Below are positions 1 through 8,002 of a stretch of DNA of 64,000 bases, piece after piece; position 1 is the stretch's first letter, and each line of letters begins with the position of its first letter. The stretch is from Chthoniobacteraceae bacterium (GTDB taxonomy: Bacteria; Verrucomicrobiota; Verrucomicrobiia; Chthoniobacterales; Chthoniobacteraceae). The stretch lies in assembly GCA_028293625.1 (NCBI GenBank), contig JAQGOL010000030.1, forward strand, positions 913,313-977,312. Direction: 5' to 3'. Made by a program: the position numbers and the translations under genes. The notes under the pieces were generated by a model that was not told the origin of the DNA, ran no database searches, and worked only from the letters and a program-made list of their open reading frames with translations.

Positions 1-1
1 C

Positions 2-2269
2 GGACAGACCCTCCTTTCGCGCGCGGCCCAGGAAGGGTTGACCCTGCCCGAAGGAGTCAGTTTGCGCGATTTGGGCGAACGCCGGTTGCGCGATCTCACG
101 TTGCCCGAACGCATTTTCCAGCTGGTGAGTCCCGGGCTGCCCTCGGAGTTTCCGCCGTTGCGCTCCCTGGAAGTGCTTCCCAATAATTTGCCCGCGCAAA
201 TCACCAGTTTCATCGGTCGTGAGCAGGACATCGTGAAAATCAAAACAGCAATCGAACGGTTTCGTTTGGTGACGCTGACCGGACCGGGCGGCACGGGCAA
301 GACACGGCTTTCCATTCAAGTAGCCGCCGAAGTGCTCGAAAAATTCATCGACGGCATCTGGCTGGTGGAACTGGCCACGGTCTCGGATTCCGCCGAAGTG
401 CTCGCAACCGTCGCGGCGGCCCTCGGGTTGCGCGAGGAAGCCGAGCGCACCCTCGATGAAACGGTGCTCGGCTACCTGCGTTCCAAAAAGCTGATGCTCA
501 TCCTGGATAACTGCGAGCATCTCGTTGCCACCTGCGCGGCTCTTGCCGAACGCCTGTTGCGCAGCGCACCAAATCTCAAGATCCTGGCTTCGAGCCGCGA
601 AGCGCTCGGCATTGGAGGGGAAAGCACTTACCCGGTCCTCTCGCTTTCGCTCCCCGACTTTTTTTCCGAACGCTGGTCGGCCCAATCAATCATCGCGCGG
701 GCTTCTGAATTTGAAGCGTTGCGGCTCTTTGTGGAACGGGCCGCCGCGGTTCAGCCCGGCTTCCAGTTAACCACGGAAAACGCCCTTACCCTTGCAAAAA
801 TCTGCTGGCGCCTGGACGGCATTCCCCTCGCCATTGAGCTGGCGGCCGCCCGCGTAAAAATGCTCACGCCGGAGCAAATTCATCGGCGGCTTGATGACCG
901 GTTCCGCCTTTTGAGCAGCGGCGGCCGCACGGTGATGCCGCGCCAGCAGACCCTCACGGCGCTTATTGATTGGAGCCACGACCTGCTTTCCGAAAAAGAA
1001 CGCATGTTGCTGCGGCGCGTTTCGGTTTTTGGCAGGGGACGCACGCTTAAAGCGCTGGAAACGGTCTGTTCGGGGGACGGCATCGAGGAATGGGAAGTGA
1101 TGGATCTTCTCCAACAGCTGATCGACAAATCGCTCCTGAGCGCGGAGCAAACCGACTTTGGGAGCTCGCGCTATTTCATGCTCGAATCGATCTGGGAATA
1201 CGCCCGGAACAAGCTCATTGAATCTGGCGAAGCGGATCGGGTCCACAGCCGGCATCTCGATTTCTTTTTGCATCTTGCCGAGGACTCCGAGCCGAAATTG
1301 CGAGGCACCGAGCAGGCGGAATGGATTGAGAAAATCAAAGCCGAGCATATCAACATGCGCCTTGCCCTGGAGTGGAGTGCGACCACTTCCGAAGCGGTCC
1401 AGCGCGGGCTGCGGCTGGCCGGGGCGCTCTGGCGTTATTGGGAGGTGCGAAGTCATTTTAAAGAAGGCCGTGAACATTATCTGGACCTGCTGGCCCGCCC
1501 CGAAGCGCTCGAGCGCAATGCCGCCCGGGCCAAGGCGCTCGCGGGCGCCTCGCGGCTTGCCTGGTGCCAGGACGACGATTCAATCGCCCGGGAGTTTTTA
1601 ATCGAATGCGTTGAGATCTACCGCGAAATAGGCGAGCTGCGTGAAGCGATGCTTTTCCAGTCATTACTCGGCATCGTCGAGTCTTCTGCGGGCGATTACA
1701 TTGCATCCCGCACGCATCTCCTTGAAACGGCTGAGTATGCCCGGGGCGTTGGCGACAAACAAATCCTGGCAACGGCTTTAAGCGGGCTCGGCACACTCGC
1801 CAATCACGCGGGCGACTATGCCACGGCGCGCGCGCTCAAAGAAGAGAGCCTCGCCGCGTATCGTCAGATTGGGGACAAATGGATCATCAGCCTGATCAAC
1901 TGGAGTCTGAGCCACGTGGTGATCGCGCAACGGGATTTTGAAAGTGCCCGCTCGATACTAAGCGAGTCGGCGGCGATCGCCGAACAGCTAGGCAATGAAT
2001 GGCTCATTCCATATGTGCTCGAAGGATTCGGCCAGATTGCTGTGGAGCAGGAACAGGGAGCGCGAGGCGCTCATCTTTTCGGGACCGCGGAAGTCCTGCG
2101 CGATCGCCTGGGGATCCCGATTCCGCCTACCGAACGGCCAACTTACAAAAAGATGGTCGATCGCATGCACGCACAAACGAGCCGGGAGGAATTCAATGCC
2201 GCATGGGCCGCGGGCCGCGCCTCAGCCCCGGATGAAGCGATCCGTTTCGCGCTTTCTTCCCCCTCTTAA
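2..2269 (+). CDS. Regulatory NTPase/TPR protein with cyclase-like N-terminus (5' partial)
   Basis: The reading frame is open to the left edge of the window, so the gene starts upstream; the TTG at 38 is only the first internal start-like codon. The first visible residues (SLRDLGERRLRDL..ERIFQL) match the linker that follows class III adenylate/guanylate cyclase domains in bacterial cyclase-ATPase-TPR fusions. An NTPase domain follows, with P-loop GPGGTGKT near nt 281-304 and a Walker-B-like LMLILDN near nt 491-511, as in AfsR/NB-ARC-like STAND ATPases. The C-terminal half is helical and TPR-like. In this family nucleotide-dependent switching is thought to gate the attached output domain, which lies outside the window. 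It ends at TAA 2267-2269 and faces the small gene to its right. I am confident of the ATPase and TPR parts; the cyclase domain is inferred from the linker. Confidence 0.8.
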   Translation, partial: GQTLLSRAAQEGLTLPEGVSLRDLGERRLRDLTLPERIFQLVSPGLPSEFPPLRSLEVLPNNLPAQITSFIGREQDIVKIKTAIERFRLVTLTGPGGTGKTRLSIQVAAEVLEKFIDGIWLVELATVSDSAEVLATVAAALGLREEAERTLDETVLGYLRSKKLMLILDNCEHLVATCAALAERLLRSAPNLKILASSREALGIGGESTYPVLSLSLPDFFSERWSAQSIIARASEFEALRLFVERAAAVQPGFQLTTENALTLAKICWRLDGIPLAIELAAARVKMLTPEQIHRRLDDRFRLLSSGGRTVMPRQQTLTALIDWSHDLLSEKERMLLRRVSVFGRGRTLKALETVCSGDGIEEWEVMDLLQQLIDKSLLSAEQTDFGSSRYFMLESIWEYARNKLIESGEADRVHSRHLDFFLHLAEDSEPKLRGTEQAEWIEKIKAEHINMRLALEWSATTSEAVQRGLRLAGALWRYWEVRSHFKEGREHYLDLLARPEALERNAARAKALAGASRLAWCQDDDSIAREFLIECVEIYREIGELREAMLFQSLLGIVESSAGDYIASRTHLLETAEYARGVGDKQILATALSGLGTLANHAGDYATARALKEESLAAYRQIGDKWIISLINWSLSHVVIAQRDFESARSILSESAAIAEQLGNEWLIPYVLEGFGQIAVEQEQGARGAHLFGTAEVLRDRLGIPIPPTERPTYKKMVDRMHAQTSREEFNAAWAAGRASAPDEAIRFALSSPS

Positions 2270-2295
2270 TCTAGTAAAGCGGATCAAGCTAACAA

Positions 2296-2319
2296 GAGGC
2301 GGACCATTGGTTCCGCCTC
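2296..2319. terminator. Hairpin between convergent genes
   Basis: A perfect 8-bp stem (GAGGCGGA / TCCGCCTC) with an 8-nt loop lies 27 bp after the stop of the NTPase gene and downstream of the convergent small basic gene. The plus-strand side has no T-run. The minus-strand side continues TTGTTAGCTT, which is moderately T-rich. It may end transcription from either side, more plausibly from the small gene. Confidence 0.4.
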
Positions 2320-2405
2320 AGCGCCAAGTTTCCAACGCAACCATTGCAGGAGACAAGCTACTCCAACGCTCGTCCTTATCGGCAGCGAGGAAAGAACAAC
2401 AGCTA

Positions 2406-2534
2406 CTACTTCTTCTTCGGCGGAGGAGTCTGTTTGGCGGCGGCCGCGTTGCTCTTCTTCTGCTGGTTGCTGTTGGTGTTAACCTGCTTCTGCGCAGCTT
2501 TTTTGTTTGTCGCTTTCGGTGATTTATCGCCCAT
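2406..2534 (-). CDS. Small Lys/Gln/Asn-rich basic protein (42 aa)
   Basis: A 42-codon frame runs from ATG 2532-2534 to TAG 2406-2408 on the minus strand and is too short for most gene finders. It begins MGDKSPKATNKKAAQKQ and ends TPPPKKK. The protein is strongly basic, low in hydrophobic residues and probably disordered. I recall tiny proteins starting MGDKSPK that recur across unrelated bacteria, including Verrucomicrobia, so I think it is real, but no function is known to me. A nucleic-acid-binding or ribosome-associated role would fit the charge but is speculation. No strong Shine-Dalgarno sequence is seen (TTCCTT precedes the ATG). A 7-bp hairpin lies just upstream at 2560-2578. It is convergent with the NTPase gene. 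Confidence 0.6.
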   Translation of the reverse strand: MGDKSPKATNKKAAQKQVNTNSNQQKKSNAAAAKQTPPPKKK

Positions 2535-2605
2535 AAGGAATTGGAGCATTGCAATCGAACTGGCTGAACGCCAGCCAGAAAAGACAATCGATCTGCTTTC
2601 TTATT

Positions 2606-2624
2606 TTCACATTTCCAATGTGAA
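2606..2624. promoter_or_regulatory. 19-bp inverted repeat
   Basis: TTCACATT-TCC-AATGTGAA is a perfect 8-bp dyad in the 236-bp gap between the small basic gene and the TonB gene. It lies about 70 bp upstream of the small gene and about 150 bp past the TonB stop. The half-site order (TCACA then TGTGA) is the reverse of a CRP box, and there is no adjacent T-run. It could be an operator or an RNA hairpin; nothing here decides. Confidence 0.3.
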
Positions 2625-2770
2625 CCGAACGCGCGATTGGCACCGGTGTGCGCACTGTTTAGACAGGCGTCCTGCCGGGAGCGAAAACAAGGAGCAGAAC
2701 TTCAAGTATAACCTGATGAACCGGCCTTCCCGCGTGCCCGCGGCGGTGCTCCCGGCAAGGCGCGCCCAGG

Positions 2771-3478
2771 TCAGGCGCGGCGCTCTTCAAAACGGAACCG
2801 GACTGGAAGTTCCACCTCCGCGGCAACAGCCGTTCCGTTCGATCGGGCAGGCTCAAATTGCCAGCTTCTCACGGAATTTACCGCGGCACGATCCAGGATG
2901 GCGTGACCGCTGCTGAGCTGGATGCCAACGCCGGCGACCCGGCCTCGCGCGTCGACGGAAACCCGGAGAGTCACCGTGCCTTCAAGCCGCTGCGCCCGGG
3001 CCGCCTCAGGATAAGGCGGCTTGTATCGAGTCCGGAAGCGGGGCGGAGTATAGCCAAGACCGTTTCCCGAAATGCCGGAACCCTGCGCACCTTGCGCATG
3101 GCCGGAGGCGTTTGGCCGGGCACGCGCCGCGGAACGGGTCTGCGCGGGATTCGACTTAGCAGAACTCGCCTGAGCTGTTTTGGAAGGCGCTTTGACCGCC
3201 GCGGTAATTTGCGACGGCGCGGGTTGAATCGGCGATGCGGGAACACTTTGCACAGGCTCAACCGGTTCCAAAGGAGTTGGCTCTGCCGGAATCGGTTCCG
3301 CCGGCGTAAACGAAGCAATGTCCGGAGCGGGCGAACTTTGTTCAGCCAGGAAAGAAACGGCGACCCCGGGATTACCGGGATCGCCGTCAAGGACGATCTG
3401 ATGAGATCGCTTCAGTCCAACCGTGACCAAAAGGACGGCATGCACGAGCAGCGAGAAAAGGAAGGCGGCTCGCGGCAT
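2771..3478 (-). CDS. TonB-family energy transducer
   Basis: This 235-aa protein has the TonB layout. A single N-terminal membrane anchor (about residues 4-22) is followed by a long Pro/Ala/Ser/Gln-rich periplasmic stretch (about 55-140). A C-terminal TonB domain of about 80 residues contains PPYPEAAR, EGTVTLRVSVDARG, SGHAILDRAAV and SWQFEPA. TonB proteins pass proton-motive-force energy from ExbB/ExbD to outer-membrane receptors. No exbB/exbD or TonB-dependent receptor is visible here. The immediately upstream gene on the same strand encodes an outer-membrane barrel 10 bp away, so the two are probably cotranscribed. Some short TonB-like proteins serve other envelope roles, so the exact partner is open. 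Confidence 0.85.
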   Translation of the reverse strand: MPRAAFLFSLLVHAVLLVTVGLKRSHQIVLDGDPGNPGVAVSFLAEQSSPAPDIASFTPAEPIPAEPTPLEPVEPVQSVPASPIQPAPSQITAAVKAPSKTAQASSAKSNPAQTRSAARARPNASGHAQGAQGSGISGNGLGYTPPRFRTRYKPPYPEAARAQRLEGTVTLRVSVDARGRVAGVGIQLSSGHAILDRAAVNSVRSWQFEPARSNGTAVAAEVELPVRFRFEERRA

Positions 3479-3488
3479 GCCAAAGAGG

Positions 3489-4370
3489 TTAGTTCCGCTG
3501 GCCGCTCATAGGCGTATAGGCGCGTTCGGAGTGGCCACCGGGACCAAAATCGTAGCCGACAATCAGGAAACCGATCTGGCGATCGGAAACGCTGTTGGCA
3601 CCGAACATGCACGATAAATCGACGTGCATGTGATCAGTGAGCCTGAATTGAAGGCTTGGCCCGACAGCTACGATATCATCCGGATTACCACGGGCATTGC
3701 GCACCGTGTCGCGGTCGTAAAGCATCTCGATGCCAACTCCTATTTTGCCATCGACGAGGCTATAGCTAAGACCGCCAGTTACCTGGAATTCCTGTTCGCG
3801 TTCGCCGCCGATTTCAGCTTCCCAGACAAAATTGACGCCCCAGTGCCAGCGCGGAGCCAGCTGATCGCCTAGCAACAATTTAAGTTCATAGACATCGGGC
3901 CCCCAGGTAGCGTCCGCGAACTTATACTCCGCGTACAAAGTGGGGTTGCCCCAGATCTTGCCCCAGTCGGCGATTGCCCATCTTAGCTCCACATTGAAGC
4001 TCTGGTAATGGAAACGGCCTTCTTCATTACCCTCGATATCATTATAAAGATCAAGTTGCAGGCGTCCGGGCAGTCCGATCTCTACTTCTTCAAGCAACCG
4101 GTGCGAGACAGTTCCATCCCGGTGATGCTTAATCCGCCACCAGCTCTCGACACCTACTTCCCATGGTTCCTTTTGGATATAGACACGGGTGCCGGTAAAG
4201 CGCCGGGCGCTGGTCCATTCCGGACGGTTTGTGACACCAATGGGTGTTTCTTCCCGGAGAACTGAGTTAAACGCCGTCGTGGTTGTTTCAGGCAGGCGCG
4301 CGGCCGGCTCGGCGGCAATTAACGGGATTGAAGAAAATAAAAGGAGCAGGGCAAGATTTCGGATAATCAT
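3489..4370 (-). CDS. Outer-membrane beta-barrel protein with signal peptide
   Basis: The frame opens at 4478, but I place the start at ATG 4368-4370, where MIIRNLALLLLF..IPLIAAEPA forms a clean signal peptide with an AEP cleavage region; the preceding residues look non-coding. An ATG at 4394 is an alternative. The mature protein is full of alternating aromatic/polar strands (LQLDLYNDIEG, FNVELRWAIADW, LYAEYKFAD, WGVNFVWEAEIGG, HVDLSCMFG) and resembles transporter-like barrels of roughly 300 aa that Verrucomicrobia and Bacteroidetes export to the outer membrane. It lies 10 bp upstream of the TonB gene, suggesting a shared transcript. It is much too small for a TonB-dependent receptor and shows no plug domain, so any direct TonB link is not supported. 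Substrate unknown. Confidence 0.65.
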   Translation of the reverse strand: MIIRNLALLLLFSSIPLIAAEPAARLPETTTTAFNSVLREETPIGVTNRPEWTSARRFTGTRVYIQKEPWEVGVESWWRIKHHRDGTVSHRLLEEVEIGLPGRLQLDLYNDIEGNEEGRFHYQSFNVELRWAIADWGKIWGNPTLYAEYKFADATWGPDVYELKLLLGDQLAPRWHWGVNFVWEAEIGGEREQEFQVTGGLSYSLVDGKIGVGIEMLYDRDTVRNARGNPDDIVAVGPSLQFRLTDHMHVDLSCMFGANSVSDRQIGFLIVGYDFGPGGHSERAYTPMSGQRN

Positions 4371-4553
4371 GGTGGGGATGGTTGGGATCTGCATGGCGCA
4401 GACGGGGGCGCACTTAGCGAAAGGCGTGCCAACCCTCATGGAATTGCTTTTACCTGGGTGACTCGAAGATGCCGGCAAAAAGGTGATCCCGGACAGGGAT
4501 AGATTTAATCCATTTTAATGAAAAACCGGATAGAAATGTCTCACGAAAAGAAT

Positions 4554-5321
4554 TCACGAACCCGTGCCGCCTGAGTAGCGAAGCCGATAGGCGCGGGGCG
4601 TCAGGCCGGTGATTTTCCTGAACCGGTTGCTGAAGGCGCTTTGATCGCTGAACCCAAACTTAAAAGCGATGTCGGAGAGGGCGCGGTCGGAGTGAGTCAG
4701 CTCGCGGATGGCGCCCTGGATCCGGGATTGGATGATAAATTCCTGGATCGTCATGCCGAAGATACTTTTGAACAGTCTTTGAAGCTGGCGCTCCGAGAGC
4801 GCGGCATACCGCGCGATCGCGGCCAGCGACATCGAATTGCCGAGGTTTTCGCGGATGAAATCGGCCGCTTTTCCAACGGGGCCAAGATGGGCGAGTTGTT
4901 TGCGCCGCGCTTCAAAGCCGTGCATGGTGCCGATGAGTCCGATGACCTCGCCGAGGCGGTTCTTAAGCGGATATTTGTTGGTCACCATCCAATCGCGCAA
5001 CCCTTGTGCGTTGAAGAAAATTTCAAGCACGTTTAGAAGCGGCTTCCCGTTTTTTAGCACCCACTGGTCATCGGCTATGTATTTGTCAGCAAGATCAGCC
5101 GGCAGATAATCGTGAACGGAACGCCCGATGATTTCCTCTTCGCTGGCAAATCCCATTCGCGCAACCGAGCCGGGACTGATTGCCATGAGGCGACTCTGGG
5201 CGTCTTTGACAAAATAAAGGAGACCCGGAATGGATTCAAACGGTTGAAGCCATTGCCTCGACTCGACCGTTGCACGGAAGAACTCGTCTCGGAGTTTTAA
5301 GTACGGAGGAGGTTCTTGCAT
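4554..5321 (-). CDS. AraC-family regulator with N-terminal PAS domain
   Basis: About 255 aa. The N-terminal half reads as a PAS fold (IPGLLYFVKDAQSRLMAIS.., IIGRSVHDYLPADLADKY, WMVTNKYPLKNRLGEVIGLIG). The C-terminal about 100 residues are an AraC/XylS double helix-turn-helix (SLAAIARYAALSERQLQRLFK, ALSDIAFKFGFSDQSAFSNRFRK, GLTPRAYR). I prefer ATG 5319-5321 (MQEPPPYLKLRD), which resembles the usual PAS-AraC start; the frame continues to an ATG at 5375. PAS-AraC proteins of this design are common in Planctomycetes and Verrucomicrobia. The gene is divergent from the DUF1592 gene that starts at 5435, so it may control that pair, but only position supports this. The PAS ligand cannot be told from sequence. 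Confidence 0.85.
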   Translation of the reverse strand: MQEPPPYLKLRDEFFRATVESRQWLQPFESIPGLLYFVKDAQSRLMAISPGSVARMGFASEEEIIGRSVHDYLPADLADKYIADDQWVLKNGKPLLNVLEIFFNAQGLRDWMVTNKYPLKNRLGEVIGLIGTMHGFEARRKQLAHLGPVGKAADFIRENLGNSMSLAAIARYAALSERQLQRLFKSIFGMTIQEFIIQSRIQGAIRELTHSDRALSDIAFKFGFSDQSAFSNRFRKITGLTPRAYRLRYSGGTGS

Positions 5322-5434
5322 GGCGAAGGATGTCGGGATTTTGCAATTTTTTGTCGCAGCCTTACAAGAAGCCACTTGCCGCCCTCGCTAGACTGATCAG
5401 CGGCGCAGCTCCCTTCAAGCGATCGCCTTCCCTT

Positions 5435-7999
5435 ATGAAATGGCAGCGCCCACAGACAATTGGTCAATGGCTCGTGACAAGCGGCCGGCTTGCACGCGTT
5501 TTGGGTTGCGGGTTGATAACGCTGACTGCACAGGCCGCCCCGGAATTCACGGAAGGCATTCAGCCAATCCTTGAAAAGTATTGTTTTGATTGCCACGCCG
5601 ACGGCACAAAAAAAGGGGGAGTTGTTTTTGATGAATTTCCATCTGAAGCGGCGATGCTCGACCGCCATGAGCTATGGCTCGGTGTGCTGAAAAATGTGCG
5701 CGCTGGACTGATGCCGCCACCGAAAAAAGCGCGTCCCTCGGCCGGAGAACAAGAGCGGCTTGAAAAGTGGATCAAGGCGGCGGCGCTAAAGAACGATCCC
5801 GCAAACCCCGATCCGGGCCGGGTCACTCTGCGGCGGCTCAACCGTGTCGAGTATCGCAATACGATTCGCGATCTGATGGGGGTGGAGTTTCATTCCGAAA
5901 TCGAGTTCCCGCCTGACGATACAGGCTACGGATTTGATAACATTGGCGACGTGCTGACGGTTTCGCCGATGTTGCTGGAGAAATACATGGCGGCGGCCAA
6001 AACGATCGTGGCCCAGGCGGTCCCGTTGACTTCCAGGATCATCCCGGAAACGACGATTCCCGGGAACCAGTTTCGCGACGTTGTAAGCGGAACAAACCGG
6101 AAGGCAACCGCACCCGCTTTTTCTTACTACGAGGCGGGAACAGGCAGCTATGCGTTTAGAGCAGAGAGTGCCGGCAGCTATCGGGTGACGCTGGAACTCT
6201 CGGCAAACGGACAGTTTGATTTTGATCCAGGCCGGTGCCGGGTGGTCTTCAGGATTGACGGCCGCGAGCTGCTGCAAAAAGAGTTTGGCTGGTATGACGG
6301 CAAGCTGTTCCGTTTCGATTTTGACGAGAAATGGGAGGCGGGCGAGCATCGGATGTCGATGGAAGTCGAGCCGCTCGTCCCGGTGGAAAAGAAGCTGAAC
6401 TCGCTCGAGATGCGGCTTCTTTCCGTCAAGGTGAATGGTCCGCTCGATGAGGCGCACTGGATTCGGCCCAGGAATTACGAGCGCTTTTTTACCCGCCAGG
6501 CGCCCGAAGATCCGGCAGAGCGCCGGGTGGAAGCCGGCACAGTATTGCGACGGTTCGCGACCAAAGCGTTCCGGCGTCCGGTCGATGAAGAAACAGTCGG
6601 CCGGCTGACGGCGATTGCCGAGGCATATTATAAGCAGCCGGGAAAAACATTCGAAGCCGGGGTCGCGCATGCCATGCAGGCGGTGCTGGCGTCGCCCCGG
6701 TTCCTGTTGCGCCTGGAAGAGGCGGAAACGAGTCCCGGTCCTTATGCTCCGGTCGACGAATATAGTCTCGCATCCCGGCTCTCCTATTTTCTTTGGTCAA
6801 CCATGCCCGACGACGAGTTGACCGGACTGGCGGCGCGCGGCGAGCTTCGCGCAAATTTACCGGCACAGGTGCAGCGCCTCCTGGCGGATTCACGCGCTTC
6901 GGCCCTGATCCAGAATTTCCCGGGACAATGGCTGCAAACCCGTGATGTGGAAGGGACCGAAATCAATGCACGGGCGGTGCAGGCACGCGACAACGGCACT
7001 CAACGCGACTTCACCGCGATCCGCCGCCGGATTGAAGAACTCAATGCGATTCCGGAGGAGGAACGCACGCTCGAGCAGAAAACGGAACTTCAGGAGATCT
7101 TTGCGCGCCGACGCCAGCAGTTTAACAAAAAGCCGCCTGGAGAACTGGACGGCGATCTCAAACGCGCTTTGAGGGAAGAAACGGAGATGTATTTTGCGTA
7201 TCTGCTGCATGGCAACCGCAGCGTGCTGGAATTGATTGAAAGCGATTACACGTTTCTGAATGAACGGCTTGCCGCTCATTATGGCTTGAGCGAGTTGAAA
7301 ATCACGGGGGCCGAGATGCGCCGGGTCACTTTGCCCGACATGAGCGCGCGCGGCGGCATCCTCACCCATGGCAGCGTGCTGGTGGTGACCTCAAATCCGG
7401 ATCGGACGTCACCCGTTAAACGCGGTCTCTTTATCCTCGACAATATCCTTGGCACCCCTGCCCCGCCGCCACCGGCCGACATCCCGGCGCTGGAGGCATC
7501 CGAACAGCATTTCAAGGATCACGAGCCGACCTTGCGGGAGACGCTGGCGTTGCATCGGGAAAAACCGCTTTGCGCATCGTGCCACGACCGCATGGACCCG
7601 CTGGGGCTCGCTTTTGAGAATTTCAACGCGCTGGGGATGTGGCGGGAAAGCGAACGCAAACAGCCGATTGAAACCGCGGGCAAACTGGTCACCGGCGAGT
7701 CGTTCAATAGCGTACGGGAATTAAAACACATTTTGGTAACTGGCCATCGAATCGATTTCTACCGGTGCCTGACTGAAAAAATGCTCACATATGCGCTTGG
7801 ACGCGGCGTTGAATATTACGATGTGGAGACGATCGATAAGATCGTGAGCCAGCTTGACCAGGAAAACGGCCGGATTCTGGCGCTGCTGACAGGAATCATT
7901 GAGTCGGTCCCTTTTCAAAAAATGCGCATCCAGGCGAGCGATCTGGCGATCAACCCAGAGCCTGAGGCCGCCTTTAAAAAATCTCCCGCAACCGAATAA
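5435..7999 (+). CDS. DUF1592/DUF1588 planctomycete-type cytochrome c protein
   Basis: I start it at ATG 5435, where a signal peptide follows (WLVTSGRLARVLGCGLITLTAQAAPEF); the open frame further upstream runs across the divergent regulator gene. Domains in order: PSCyt1-type heme c motif CFDCH near the mature N-terminus; DUF1587 (LRRLNRVEYRNTIRDLMG); a beta-rich insert around the first third, possibly carbohydrate-binding; DUF1595 (RRFATKAFRRPVDEE); DUF1592 (EMYFAYLLHGNRSVLELIE); DUF1588 (GGILTHGSVL..SPVKRG, then a second CXXCH, CASCH); and DUF1585 at the end. These are large exported proteins of Planctomycetes and Verrucomicrobia, thought to take part in extracellular polymer degradation or electron transfer. 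The DUF1552 gene starts 3 bp after this stop, the standard pairing. A second such pair lies at 48.9-52.6 kb. Confidence 0.93.
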   Translation: MKWQRPQTIGQWLVTSGRLARVLGCGLITLTAQAAPEFTEGIQPILEKYCFDCHADGTKKGGVVFDEFPSEAAMLDRHELWLGVLKNVRAGLMPPPKKARPSAGEQERLEKWIKAAALKNDPANPDPGRVTLRRLNRVEYRNTIRDLMGVEFHSEIEFPPDDTGYGFDNIGDVLTVSPMLLEKYMAAAKTIVAQAVPLTSRIIPETTIPGNQFRDVVSGTNRKATAPAFSYYEAGTGSYAFRAESAGSYRVTLELSANGQFDFDPGRCRVVFRIDGRELLQKEFGWYDGKLFRFDFDEKWEAGEHRMSMEVEPLVPVEKKLNSLEMRLLSVKVNGPLDEAHWIRPRNYERFFTRQAPEDPAERRVEAGTVLRRFATKAFRRPVDEETVGRLTAIAEAYYKQPGKTFEAGVAHAMQAVLASPRFLLRLEEAETSPGPYAPVDEYSLASRLSYFLWSTMPDDELTGLAARGELRANLPAQVQRLLADSRASALIQNFPGQWLQTRDVEGTEINARAVQARDNGTQRDFTAIRRRIEELNAIPEEERTLEQKTELQEIFARRRQQFNKKPPGELDGDLKRALREETEMYFAYLLHGNRSVLELIESDYTFLNERLAAHYGLSELKITGAEMRRVTLPDMSARGGILTHGSVLVVTSNPDRTSPVKRGLFILDNILGTPAPPPPADIPALEASEQHFKDHEPTLRETLALHREKPLCASCHDRMDPLGLAFENFNALGMWRESERKQPIETAGKLVTGESFNSVRELKHILVTGHRIDFYRCLTEKMLTYALGRGVEYYDVETIDKIVSQLDQENGRILALLTGIIESVPFQKMRIQASDLAINPEPEAAFKKSPATE

Positions 8000-8002
8000 T
8001 CG

